NCBI RefSeq assembly: GCF_003688555.1
Contig: NZ_REFR01000011.1
Span: 124,001-188,000 of the forward strand
Direction: 5' to 3'
DNA from: Eilatimonas milleporae
Lineage (GTDB): Bacteria; Pseudomonadota; Alphaproteobacteria; Sphingomonadales; Kordiimonadaceae
DNA length: 64,000 nt
Shown here piece after piece: positions 45,166 through 54,046 of this stretch (position 1 is the stretch's first letter; each line of letters opens with the position of its first letter). Below the pieces are notes generated by a model, which saw only the letters and a program-made list of their open reading frames with translations, made no database searches and was not told the origin of the DNA. A program made the position numbers and the translations under genes.

Positions 45166-46404
45166 ATGTCAGTGGGGTCATCCGCCACGCCTTCCCGTTT
45201 CGGCGCCATTCTGGCCTGTGCCCTTGTCGGCGCGGGCACGGTGCTTGGCCTGTCGGGGATCGACCTTGTGCTGCCGGCCATTCCGCAATTGCCGGAAATT
45301 CTCGGCGGGGAGGCGGCGGCGGCACAGCTTGTCATCGCGGCCTTTGTCGCCGGAACGGCGGGCGGTCTGCTGCTGTTCGGTGCATTGGGTGGGCGTTATG
45401 GCCGCCGCTATGCCCTCGTGGCGGCGCTGGCGGCCTATGCCGCCCTGTCCTTTCTGGCCGCCCGGGCCGAGACGATGCCGTCCCTTATCATTCTGCGCTT
45501 TTTTCAGGGGGTGGCCGCCTCCGCGCCTGCGGTGTTCGCGCCTGGTATCATCCGCACCCTGTTCGACGAGATCGGCGCCACAAAGGCGCTCGGCGTCCTT
45601 GCCAGTGTGGAATCCCTGGTGCCCGCCGGCGCGCCCGTTGTCGGCGTGTGGCTGCTGACCCTTGGCGACTGGACACTGTCCTTCACCATCACGGCGGTTC
45701 TGGCCGCGTTGTTGGCTGTGTCCTTTATCTTCGCCGGTCGGGTTTTGCCGCCGGACACCGGCAGCGGTGCCGGCGGCAGCTATGCGCGATTACTCGGCTC
45801 GTCGGTCTATATGCGTTATGCTCTCACACAGGCGCTGGTGTTGGGCGGTCTTCTCGTGTTCGTCTTCGGGGCGCCCGCCGTCATTGTGCGCACCATGGGC
45901 GGCAGTCTGCAGGACTTCATCGTCATGCAGGTGTCCGGTGTCACCTGTTTCATTGTCGCTTCCAACGTGACCGGCTGGCTGGTGGGCCGTTTCGGCGCGG
46001 AGCGGCTGATCCTTACCGGAACGACGATGGCGCTGCTTTCGGCGCTGGCCCTCCTGTCTTATGCCGTCGCCGGCGGCAAGGATCCGGGCTGGCTGCCGTA
46101 TTTATTCGTGCCGATGAATGTGGGGCTGGGCTTGCGCGGGCCCCCAGGCTTTCTGCGGGCCATCATTGCCGGTGGCGGCGATGACCACCGCGCCGCTTCC
46201 CTCATGATTCTGGCCATCACCGGGGTGTCGGCAGGAGGAACCGCCCTGTTCGCTCCCTTTATCGAAAGCGGGCTTCTCGCCCTCAGCCTTGCGGCGACGG
46301 CAATCCAGGGTCTGGCCGTTCTTTTGCTGCTGGTCCTGCCGCCTTTGCAGGCCGTGCCGAAGACAGGACCAGGAAATGGTCCAAAGGATGCTGTGGGCGA
46401 TTAG
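45166..46404 (+). CDS. MFS drug/metabolite exporter, Bcr/CflA-like
   Basis: Major facilitator of 412 residues with about twelve helices. The A-motif between helices 2 and 3 is FGALGGRYGRRYALV; IILRFFQGVAASAPAVFAPGIIR resembles the helix-4 region of DHA1 exporters, and LVPAGAPVVGVWLL fits the antiporter C-motif region. The substrate is unknown. AAGGA lies upstream of the ATG. No regulator is adjacent; the next gene starts 159 bases later. Confidence 0.85.
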   Translation: MSVGSSATPSRFGAILACALVGAGTVLGLSGIDLVLPAIPQLPEILGGEAAAAQLVIAAFVAGTAGGLLLFGALGGRYGRRYALVAALAAYAALSFLAARAETMPSLIILRFFQGVAASAPAVFAPGIIRTLFDEIGATKALGVLASVESLVPAGAPVVGVWLLTLGDWTLSFTITAVLAALLAVSFIFAGRVLPPDTGSGAGGSYARLLGSSVYMRYALTQALVLGGLLVFVFGAPAVIVRTMGGSLQDFIVMQVSGVTCFIVASNVTGWLVGRFGAERLILTGTTMALLSALALLSYAVAGGKDPGWLPYLFVPMNVGLGLRGPPGFLRAIIAGGGDDHRAASLMILAITGVSAGGTALFAPFIESGLLALSLAATAIQGLAVLLLLVLPPLQAVPKTGPGNGPKDAVGD

Positions 46405-46563
46405 CCCCAACCCGGCCCCGCACCGCGTCATGGGACAAGCAGTACGCCGCCCAAAGTGCCATGCGGGCAGGCAGGACGGCTCTTGCCTTGGCGCCGCAAC
46501 CTGCCTATCGTAAAAATCAACACCTGTTGAATTTCGTCGTGCGCGAAGGGGAGGGGGAGCCCC

Positions 46564-47142
46564 ATGTCCGAAACCGGTGCCGCGCGCCCTGGGTGGCGTG
46601 AGGATTTGCCCATATATGCCATTCTGTTGCTGTTGCTGGTCATCGCGGCCAGTGTGCTTTATGCCGTCAGCCTGTCGCGGCCGGACAATGCCGCCGGCAT
46701 GCCCCACCCCGATTTGCCGGGCATGATGGTCGGCGGCGACGGCGCGGCGCGCTGGGCGCCCATCGCCGGGGCTGTTTATGTCTTTCACACCGCCTTCATG
46801 ATCCTGGGCGGTCTGCTTTTTTATCTGGGGGTGCCGGTCCACCGGCGCGGCTGGCGCATCACACTTGTGCTCGCTGCCGTCACCGCCGTCATGTTGCTTG
46901 TCACCCACGCCCTGCATCAGAGTTATACGCTCTTTCTCGAAACCGGACTGACGGTTTTCATGGGCGGCTTTCCGGCCCCGGCCTTTCTGGCGCTGTTCGC
47001 CACATGGGGGGCCTATGTGTTGTACGACATTCTGTTCGTTGTCGCCTTCCGGCATGTTTTTTTGAACGCGGAGGATGAAGCCGCCTTCAACGCCCTGGCG
47101 GCGGAGATGAAAGCCCTGCGCGAAAATGGGGCGGCCGGCTGA
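46564..47142 (+). CDS. Four-helix membrane protein coupled to a sodium:solute symporter
   Basis: Protein of 192 residues that I do not recognise as a named family. Four hydrophobic helices are visible: IYAILLLLLVIAASVLYAVSL, AGAVYVFHTAFMILGGLLFYL, ITLVLAAVTAVMLLVTHAL and FLALFATWGAYVLYDILFVVAF. A Pro/Gly/Met-rich loop (DNAAGMPHPDLPGMMVGGDG) follows helix 1, and His residues lie in helices 2 and 3 (VFHTAF, THALHQ). The Shine-Dalgarno is strong (GGGGAGGGGGAG). The stop overlaps the symporter start in TGATG, so it is likely a small subunit of that transporter, as DUF485/DUF4212-type proteins are for other SSS carriers. This role is inferred. Confidence 0.7.
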   Translation: MSETGAARPGWREDLPIYAILLLLLVIAASVLYAVSLSRPDNAAGMPHPDLPGMMVGGDGAARWAPIAGAVYVFHTAFMILGGLLFYLGVPVHRRGWRITLVLAAVTAVMLLVTHALHQSYTLFLETGLTVFMGGFPAPAFLALFATWGAYVLYDILFVVAFRHVFLNAEDEAAFNALAAEMKALRENGAAG

Positions 47143-48638
47143 TGGAAGACTATCGCCAGGCCGTCATTCTCGGCTCCGTCGCCTTTTATATGATACTGTG
47201 TATCGGTGTCGGCCTGTGGGCCATGCGGCGCACGCATTCGGCCGGGGACTTTTTTGTCGCCGGGCGCGGTCTGGGTCCGCTGGTGGTCAGTCTGGCGGTG
47301 TTTTCCAGCACGCTGTCCGGCTTTGGTTTTGTCGGCGGGCCCGGTCTTGTCTATGCCGGCGGTCTGTCGTCCCTGTGGATGGCGGTGGTCTCGGCCCTCG
47401 GTTTCGGTCTTGGCTTTTACCTGATCTCAAAGCGCATCCGCATGATCGCCGAGGTGCGGGACACCTTTTCCCTGCCTGATGTGATCGCCGCGCGCTTCGG
47501 CGGCCGGGCGGCGCGCGGCCTGACGGCGCTGACCATCCTGCTCGGCGTGCTCGGCTACATGGCGACGCAGATCCTGGCCATGGCGACGGTGCTCAACATC
47601 ATCCTGTCCGAGACCGAAACCCTCGCCTGGGTCGGCATCACCGGCAGCGTCGTCATTTCCACCGCCGTGCTGCTGTTTTACAGTGTCACGGGCGGCATCA
47701 TCGCCAGCGTCTACACCGATCTGGTGCAGGGATTGATCATGTCCTTTGCCGGGGTGCTGGTCGTCATCACGGCGGCGGGTATTTTCGACAGCGGTTTTTC
47801 CGGGGTCAGCCATACCCTGCTTGTCACCGATGCCGAGGCGATCATGCCCTTCGGCACGCTGGGGGCGTTCGCCTCGCTCGGCTGGGCGTTTCTCTTCGGT
47901 CTCGGTCTCGCCGGTCAGCCCCACGTGGTGACCAAGATGATGATGAACCGGAACCTCGGTGATAACCGGCTGACCCTGCCGATGACCATTGTCGGCTATG
48001 CCTTTGCCGCCATGCTGTGGATTTCCATCGGCATGGTCATGCGTGCCCTTGTCATCGGCGACGTTGCCCTACCGCTGGCCTTCGCGGATGAGGCCGCGCC
48101 CCGTTTTCTCCAGGACTATGCCCACCCGCTTCTGGCCGGTGTGGTGTTTGCCGGGTTGTTCGCCGCCATCATGTCCACCGCCGACAGCTTCCTCAATATC
48201 GGCGCTGCGGCGATCACCCATGATCTGCCGCGCGCACTCAAGGGCCGTTCGCTGGACCGGGAGCTCTACTGGGCGCGGGTCACCACGGTGGTCTTGTGTG
48301 TGTTCTCCGCCGCGTTCGCGCTGTTTTCCCATTACGTCAACGACACGCTGATCGGTATTCTCGGCGCCTTCGGCTGGGGCACCTTTGCCGCCGCGCTGGC
48401 ACCGGTTCTGATATTCGGCCTCAACTGGAAGGGGGCCAGCCCGCGCGCGGCTGTCTTCTCGATCCTGTTCAGCCTTGTCTTCAACCTGGTCTTTCAGGTC
48501 TTCCAGATCAAATTGCCCTATGCCATGAGCCCCGGTTTCATCGTCCTTCTGGCATCGATGATCCTGTTTATCGTCATTTCGCTTGCCGACGGGCGGCGCC
48601 CCCTGCCACGGGACATTGACCGCATTCTGGAACTGTAG
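47142..48638 (+). CDS. Sodium:solute symporter (SSS family)
   Basis: Secondary transporter of 498 residues with about thirteen helices. GDFFVAGRGLGPLVVSLAVFSSTLSGFGFVGGPGLVY (landmark region), GLGLAGQPHVVTKMMM and FAAIMSTADSFLNIGAAAITHDL are SSS features, the last two close to the sodium-site helices. It resembles proline/acetate/pantothenate-type carriers, but the substrate cannot be read. The start overlaps the small membrane gene by one base. It is followed by a 33-base palindrome at 48688-48720. Confidence 0.9.
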   Translation: MEDYRQAVILGSVAFYMILCIGVGLWAMRRTHSAGDFFVAGRGLGPLVVSLAVFSSTLSGFGFVGGPGLVYAGGLSSLWMAVVSALGFGLGFYLISKRIRMIAEVRDTFSLPDVIAARFGGRAARGLTALTILLGVLGYMATQILAMATVLNIILSETETLAWVGITGSVVISTAVLLFYSVTGGIIASVYTDLVQGLIMSFAGVLVVITAAGIFDSGFSGVSHTLLVTDAEAIMPFGTLGAFASLGWAFLFGLGLAGQPHVVTKMMMNRNLGDNRLTLPMTIVGYAFAAMLWISIGMVMRALVIGDVALPLAFADEAAPRFLQDYAHPLLAGVVFAGLFAAIMSTADSFLNIGAAAITHDLPRALKGRSLDRELYWARVTTVVLCVFSAAFALFSHYVNDTLIGILGAFGWGTFAAALAPVLIFGLNWKGASPRAAVFSILFSLVFNLVFQVFQIKLPYAMSPGFIVLLASMILFIVISLADGRRPLPRDIDRILEL

Positions 48639-48687
48639 CCGGTCATCCGCCATCGGCCCGTCTGCGTAGGCTAAAGGGACACGCACC

Positions 48688-48720
48688 GCCGAAATATGTA
48701 TGCATCATACATATTTCGGC
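48688..48720. promoter_or_regulatory. Perfect 33-base palindrome between the symporter and photolyase genes
   Basis: Two exact 15-base arms, GCCGAAATATGTATG and CATACATATTTCGGC, flank CAT. It lies 49 bases after the symporter stop and 33 bases before the photolyase start. Downstream is TCTCTCTATT, a weak U-rich tract. It may be a terminator for the symporter operon, an operator, or both. Confidence 0.65.
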
Positions 48721-48753
48721 TCTCTCTATTATGCTCCCGTGAAAAGGCCCTTT

Positions 48754-50208
48754 ATGTCCTCCTGCCTGTTACTGATCACCGATACCACGCTGCGTCTCGC
48801 CGACCATCCCGCCCTTGTCCGCGCCGGCGAAAGCGGCGCGCCGGTTATTCCGCTTTATGTTCACGACGATGACGGCGGCGATGATTGGACCCTGGGCGGC
48901 GCGGCGCGCTGGTGGCTGGGCCGGTCGCTGGCCGTCTTTCAGGATGCCCTTGAAGGGATCGGCAGCCGTCTGATCATCCGCAAAGGCGATGCGGCAGCCG
49001 AAGTGGCGGCCCTGGCGGCGGAAACGGGGGCGGAAACCCTGTTTCTCACCCGGTCCTACGACAGGCACGGCCGTGCCCGCGAGGCCGCGCTGAAACGGAT
49101 GGCGGCGGCAGAGGGGCTGACGCTGAAACGCTATGGCGGTCATCTGCTGTTTGAACCGGACACCATTGCCACGCAAAAGGGCGATCCCTACACCGTCTTT
49201 TCCCCCTTCTGGCGCGCCTGCCTGAAGGAAAAGCCGCCGAAGCCGCCGCTCGACGCACCGAAAGCGCTTGCTGGCCCCGTGACGTGGCCCGACAGCCTCA
49301 CGGTCGCGGACTTGGACCTCGCGCCGAAGCCGGTGGACTGGGCCGCCGGCCTGCGCGGGACATGGACGCCGGGCGAGGGCGGGGCGCTCGCCAGGGCCGA
49401 TGCCTTCATCGTGGACAGTCTCGCCAGCTATAAAAAGCACCGCGATCGGCCCGATCTGGCGCACACTTCCGCCCTGTCACCCCATATCCGCTTTGGCGAG
49501 ATCAGCACCCGCACCCTGTGGCACCGCGCCCAGGAAGCCATGCTGCGTAATGAAAGTCTGGAAGCCAGCGCCGAGCATTTCACCCGCGAGCTCGGCTGGC
49601 GCGAATTCAGCTATCATCTGCTGTATCATTTTCCCGATCTGGCGGACGCCCCGCTCAGGACGAATTTTACCGCCTTCCCGTGGCGGCAGGGCCAAAGTGC
49701 CGAACTGACGGCATGGCAGAAGGGCCGCACCGGTTTCCCCATTATCGACGCGGGCATGCGCCAGCTTTGGCGGACCGGCTGGATGCACAACCGCGTGCGT
49801 ATGATCGTCGCGTCCTTTCTGGTCAAGGAACTGCTGTGGCACTGGCGCGACGGTGAGGCATGGTTCTGGGACACGCTGGTGGATGCGGACCCGGCCTCCA
49901 ACGCCGCAAGCTGGCAGTGGGCGGCTGGCTGCGGCGCCGACGCCGCGCCCTATTTCCGCATCTTCAACCCCATTCTTCAGGGGGAAAAGTTTGACCCCGA
50001 AGGGGCATATGTCCGTACCTACGTACCGGAACTGGCGCACATGCCGCCTGAATTCATTCACAAACCGTGGGAGGCGCCGGCACTGGTGCTCAGTGCGGCA
50101 GGCGTTACACTGGGTGACACCTACCCCGCGCCCATGGTGGACAGGAAGCAGGCGCGCGACCGCGCCCTCAAGGCCTTTGAAGAGGTGAAAACCGCCCAGA
50201 CGGCCTGA
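48754..50208 (+). CDS. phr: Deoxyribodipyrimidine photolyase
   Basis: Light-driven repair of cyclobutane pyrimidine dimers; 484 residues. The N-terminal antenna domain includes WWLGRSLAVFQDALEGIGSRL. The FAD domain has ELGWREFSYHLLYHFP, GRTGFPIIDAGMRQLWRTGWMHNRVRM (split landmarks), LLWHWRDGEAWFWDTLVDAD and NAASWQWAAGCG, and ends FDPEGAYVRTYVPEL. The Trp residues of the electron chain appear present. ATG 48754 follows AAAAGG; the longer frame would begin inside the upstream palindrome. Class I CPD type is favoured over cryptochrome. Confidence 0.94.
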   Translation: MSSCLLLITDTTLRLADHPALVRAGESGAPVIPLYVHDDDGGDDWTLGGAARWWLGRSLAVFQDALEGIGSRLIIRKGDAAAEVAALAAETGAETLFLTRSYDRHGRAREAALKRMAAAEGLTLKRYGGHLLFEPDTIATQKGDPYTVFSPFWRACLKEKPPKPPLDAPKALAGPVTWPDSLTVADLDLAPKPVDWAAGLRGTWTPGEGGALARADAFIVDSLASYKKHRDRPDLAHTSALSPHIRFGEISTRTLWHRAQEAMLRNESLEASAEHFTRELGWREFSYHLLYHFPDLADAPLRTNFTAFPWRQGQSAELTAWQKGRTGFPIIDAGMRQLWRTGWMHNRVRMIVASFLVKELLWHWRDGEAWFWDTLVDADPASNAASWQWAAGCGADAAPYFRIFNPILQGEKFDPEGAYVRTYVPELAHMPPEFIHKPWEAPALVLSAAGVTLGDTYPAPMVDRKQARDRALKAFEEVKTAQTA

Positions 50209-50237
50209 AAGATACGCGGATTAGACTCATAATATGT

Positions 50238-51377
50238 TTAGGCGACCGTGCCGCTTTCGCGCAGGGACGCGATCTCGGCCTCCGATCGGCCCAGGTCCGT
50301 CAATATGGCGTCGGTATCGCCGCCCGGCTTTACCGGACCGCGGGAAATAACCCCCGGCGTTTCGGAGAATTTCGGCGCCGGTGCCGGCTGGGTCACGCCG
50401 TCCACCTCCGTGAAACTGCCGCGTGCCGCATTGTGCGGATGGTCGGCGGCCTCCCAGAAGGGCAGCACGGGCGCGAAGCAGGCGTCCGTTCCCTCCAGCA
50501 GGGTGCACCAGTCGGCCTGTGTTTTCGTTTTGAACACGCCGGCAAGCTCCGTGCGCAGTTCCGGCCAGCGCGCTGTGTCCATATGGGCGGACAGCCAGTC
50601 GGGGTTCAGGCCCGCCTTGTCGATGAACAGCTGCATGAAGGGTGGCTCGATCGCACCAAGGCTGACATGATGTCCGTCCGCCGTCTCGAAGGTGCCGTAG
50701 AAATGCGCACCGCCGTCCAGCATGTTGACCCCACGTGCCTCCGCCCACAGGCCGCTGGCTTTCAGCGAATGGAACAGCGTCATCAGAAGGCTCGCCCCCT
50801 CTACCATGGACACGTCCACCACCTGGCCCTTGCCGGTGGTGCGGGCATTCAGGATACCGGCCATCAGGCCGAACGCCATCATCAGGCTGCCGCCCGCATA
50901 ATCGCCGACAAGGTTCAGGGGCGGCACCGGCGGCGCGTCCTTCGGTCCCATGGCGTGCAGCGCACCGGACAGGGCGATATAGTTGATGTCGTGGCCTGCC
51001 GCCTGGGCCAGCGGGCCGTCCTGTCCCCAGCCGGTCAGACGTCCGTAGACCAGACGCGGGTTGATCGCCAGCAGATCGTCGGGACCGACGCCCAGCTTTT
51101 CCGTCACACCGGGCCGGTAGCCTTCGAAAAAGCCGTCACTGTTGCGGATCAGGTCCTGCACGATGGCCCGGCCTTGCGGCTGTTTCAGATCGACGGCGAT
51201 GGCCCGCTTGCCCCGCCGCGCCAGATCCACCGGCAGGGTGGGCGAGGCACTGCCCCGCCCCATACGGTCCACCGCGATAACCTCCGCGCCCATATCGGCC
51301 AGCAGCATGCCGGCAAACGGGCCGGGCCCGATGCCGACAAGCTCAATGATTTTAACGCCCGCAAGCGGCCCGCTCAT
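50238..51377 (-). CDS. CaiB/BaiF CoA-transferase family, alpha-methylacyl-CoA racemase-like
   Basis: Family III CoA enzyme of 379 residues. Features of the racemase subgroup are LTGWGQDGPLAQAAGHDINYIALSGAL (catalytic His in GHD), NLVGDYAGGSLMMAFG (catalytic Asp in GDY), and SLGAIEPPF (Glu). It should interconvert (R)- and (S)-2-methylacyl-CoA so that branched chains can be oxidised. ATG 51377 has AAGGG upstream; TTG 51386 is an earlier alternative. It starts 12 bases after the HSD10-like gene, forming a two-gene operon. Confidence 0.86.
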   Translation of the reverse strand: MSGPLAGVKIIELVGIGPGPFAGMLLADMGAEVIAVDRMGRGSASPTLPVDLARRGKRAIAVDLKQPQGRAIVQDLIRNSDGFFEGYRPGVTEKLGVGPDDLLAINPRLVYGRLTGWGQDGPLAQAAGHDINYIALSGALHAMGPKDAPPVPPLNLVGDYAGGSLMMAFGLMAGILNARTTGKGQVVDVSMVEGASLLMTLFHSLKASGLWAEARGVNMLDGGAHFYGTFETADGHHVSLGAIEPPFMQLFIDKAGLNPDWLSAHMDTARWPELRTELAGVFKTKTQADWCTLLEGTDACFAPVLPFWEAADHPHNAARGSFTEVDGVTQPAPAPKFSETPGVISRGPVKPGGDTDAILTDLGRSEAEIASLRESGTVA

Positions 51378-51389
51378 CAGGCCCAACCC

Positions 51390-52163
51390 TTATTTCGGCG
51401 CCATGCGCGCTGCGGCATCCATGCGGATGGTTTCCCCGTTGATATAGGCATTGTCGACGATATGGCCGACCAGCTTGGCATATTCCGCCGGCTTGCCCAG
51501 ACGTTTGGGAAATTGCACCTGTGTTTTCAGGCTTTCGACGGCGGGCTCGGGCAGCCCGTCGAACAGCGGCGTGTGGATAAAGCCCGGCGCGATGGTGGCC
51601 ACCCGGATGCCCTGACGCGCCAGCTCGCGCGCCGCCGGCAGAGTCAGCCCGACAATACCGCCCTTGGACGCGGAATAGGCGGCCTGTCCGATCTGCCCTT
51701 CATAGGCCGCGACCGAGGCGGTGTTGACGATGACGCCGCGCTCGCCGTCCTCGCCCACCGGATCGTTCTTCGCCATTGCTTCGGCGGCGTGCGCCAGCAC
51801 GGTGAAACTGCCGATCAGGTTGATGGTGACGATTTTGTGAAAATGGTCGAGCGGCATGACATTGCTGTCCCGGTCGAGGATTTTCTGCGGCGGGCCGATG
51901 CCGGCGCAGTTCACCGCCACATCCAGGCCGCCATAATGGTCGACCGCCGTTTTCACCGCCGCCTTGACGGAGGCTTCGTCCGTCACGTCGGTTTTGATGT
52001 AAAGGGCGGTGTCGCCCAGTTCGCTGGCCAGCGCTTCACCCTTTTCGTCATTGAGATCGACGATGACGACCTTTCCGCCATGACCGGCGAAAAAGCGGAT
52101 GGTGGCTTCGCCAAGACCGGAGGCTCCACCCGTCACAAGCACCCGGCGACCGTGAATATCCAT
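51390..52163 (-). CDS. SDR oxidoreductase, 3-hydroxyacyl-CoA dehydrogenase type 2 (HSD10-like)
   Basis: Short-chain dehydrogenase of 257 residues. The NAD site is VTGGASGLGEAT, NCAGIGPP is the NNAG-type element, and the catalytic triad is S in NTASVAAYEGQIGQAAYSASKGG with Y and K in YSASK. AYEGQIGQAAYSASKGGIV closely resembles human HSD10 and bacterial 2-methyl-3-hydroxybutyryl-CoA dehydrogenases. A role in branched-chain (isoleucine) or short fatty acyl oxidation fits with the adjacent racemase. The 283-base upstream gap shows no gene. Confidence 0.9.
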   Translation of the reverse strand: MDIHGRRVLVTGGASGLGEATIRFFAGHGGKVVIVDLNDEKGEALASELGDTALYIKTDVTDEASVKAAVKTAVDHYGGLDVAVNCAGIGPPQKILDRDSNVMPLDHFHKIVTINLIGSFTVLAHAAEAMAKNDPVGEDGERGVIVNTASVAAYEGQIGQAAYSASKGGIVGLTLPAARELARQGIRVATIAPGFIHTPLFDGLPEPAVESLKTQVQFPKRLGKPAEYAKLVGHIVDNAYINGETIRMDAAARMAPK

Positions 52164-52446
52164 CGAAAACTCTCCTGAAAAGACAAATGAAAATGTGGGA
52201 TGACACTAGGAAAGCCTGCCGGGGCTGGCAAGACGGGAAACGGGACTTTCCGCCGCGCCGAACACAAAAAATCAAGCCAAAGTGATAGGGGCTTCCTGCC
52301 GCGCACCCTTGCGCACCGCCCGCACCGCCCCCTATATCCCCCTCATCTACCGGATGTGGCGCGGTGTCCGACGACACCGCCTGCATGGGCGCCTGGGGTA
52401 TCCTTGGCGCTGTGTCACCGACCATTAAGGGCATGGAGTACAGAAA

Positions 52447-53832
52447 ATGACGAATGCGACCGTAACGCCGTCCAACGCGGGAGATGAGACCGGTGCGGAC
52501 TATGATTATGATCTGTTCGTCATCGGCGCGGGTTCCGGCGGTGTGCGCGCCAGCCGCATCGCCGCCGGTTTCGGTGCCCGCGTTGCCGTGGCCGAGGAAT
52601 ACCGCGTCGGCGGCACCTGCGTGATCCGTGGCTGCGTACCGAAAAAACTGTTCGTCTATGCCTCCCATTTTTCCGAGGATTTTGAAAGCGCCGCCGGCTT
52701 CGGCTGGACGGCGGACAAACCGCGCTTCGACTGGCCGACGCTGATCGCCAACAAGGACCGCGAGATTGATCGCCTGAACGGCCTGTTTATCCAGACCCTG
52801 CAAAATGCCGGGGTCGACATTATCGACGGGCGCGCCACCGTTGCCGGCCCGCACGCGGTCGAGGTCGCCGGGCGGCGCATCACCGCGCGCTACATCCTTC
52901 TGGCCACCGGCGGCTGGCCGTCCATGCCCGATATCCCCGGCATCGAACATGCCATCACCTCGAACGAGGCCTTTCATCTGGAAAACTTGCCGCAACGAAT
53001 CGTCGTGGTTGGCGGCGGTTATATCGCGGTCGAGTTTGCCGGAATTTTCAACGGTCTCGGCGTCGAGGTCACGCAGCTGTATAGGGGCGAGCAGATTTTG
53101 CGCGGTTTCGACCGTGACCTGCGCGACCGTCTGGCCCATGAGATGCGCGGCAAGGGCATTGACCTGCGCACCGAAACATGTGTGACGACGATTGAGAAAA
53201 CCGACACCGGCGTCCGCCTGCACCTGACGGACGACGGCACCCTGGATGCGGGCGCTGTCATGTATGCCACCGGGCGCACGCCCAAGATTGACGGCCTCGG
53301 TCTGGAGACGGCCGGCGTGGACCTGGATGCCAATGGCGGCGTCAAGGTGGATGCCTACGGCAAAACCAGCGCCGACAGCATCTATGCCGTTGGCGACATC
53401 ACCAATCGCATGCACCTGACCCCCGTCGCCATCAAGGAAGGGCATGCCTTTGCGCTGACCGTCTTTGGCGGACGGCCCACATCGCCCGAATATGATGCCG
53501 TGCCTACAGCCGTGTTCAGCCAGCCCGCCATCGGCACCGTCGGCCTGACCGAGGAAGAGGCGCGTGCGCAGTATGGTGACATCGCCGTCTTTACCTCCGA
53601 CTTCCGGCCGATGGTACACACGCTGGGCGGCCTGTCCGAGCGCAGCTTCATCAAACTGGTCGTGGACAGGGCAACCGACCGCGTGCTGGGTGCGCATATG
53701 GTGGGCATGGACGCCGCCGAGATCATTCAGGGCGTGGCCATTGCCGTCAAGGCGGGCCTGACAAAGGCCGATTTTGACGCCGCCGTGGCCGTGCATCCGT
53801 CGAGCGCTGAGGAATTTGTTCTTCTTAGATAG
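52447..53832 (+). CDS. gor: Glutathione-disulfide reductase
   Basis: FAD-dependent reductase that regenerates glutathione with NADPH; 461 residues. The FAD site is DLFVIGAGSGGVRASR, the redox disulfide GGTCVIRGCVPKK (C58, C63), the NADPH site VVGGGYIAVEFAGIF, FAD-contacting YAVGDITNRMHLTPVA, and the C-terminal dimer/active-site HPSSAEEFV. GGAG lies before the ATG. Monocistronic by appearance; it shares no operon with egtBD although both support thiol redox. Confidence 0.94.
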   Translation: MTNATVTPSNAGDETGADYDYDLFVIGAGSGGVRASRIAAGFGARVAVAEEYRVGGTCVIRGCVPKKLFVYASHFSEDFESAAGFGWTADKPRFDWPTLIANKDREIDRLNGLFIQTLQNAGVDIIDGRATVAGPHAVEVAGRRITARYILLATGGWPSMPDIPGIEHAITSNEAFHLENLPQRIVVVGGGYIAVEFAGIFNGLGVEVTQLYRGEQILRGFDRDLRDRLAHEMRGKGIDLRTETCVTTIEKTDTGVRLHLTDDGTLDAGAVMYATGRTPKIDGLGLETAGVDLDANGGVKVDAYGKTSADSIYAVGDITNRMHLTPVAIKEGHAFALTVFGGRPTSPEYDAVPTAVFSQPAIGTVGLTEEEARAQYGDIAVFTSDFRPMVHTLGGLSERSFIKLVVDRATDRVLGAHMVGMDAAEIIQGVAIAVKAGLTKADFDAAVAVHPSSAEEFVLLR

Positions 53833-54046
53833 TTTTTGGTAGAATTATTTATCATTTTATACGTCTCTATCTTCTCTGATTAGAAAAAATATATCGTATG
53901 CTGACCATGTATACGGTAAGCATGGCACATCGTGGCCTCTCCACTATATTATGGGGCAGGGTTGAAAACGCATGGCCGGGCTGACCACGCGCAAGGATGC
54001 GGCGGTACGGTAAAATGAAGCAGCGGACTTTAGGGAACGTCGAGGA
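53833..54046. promoter_or_regulatory. korAB promoter region with an imperfect dyad
   Basis: 214 bases, AT-rich in the first 100. An inverted repeat ATGCTGACC-atgtatac-GGTAAGCAT (53898-53923, eight of nine pairs match) may be an operator for korAB. Several in-frame-free starts follow; AGGGA precedes ATG 54047. No protein gene is apparent. Confidence 0.5.

Noticed and set aside
50433-52178. A 581-codon plus-strand open frame over the racemase and SDR genes
   Set aside because: Antisense to two genes with clear active-site motifs and a normal operon layout.
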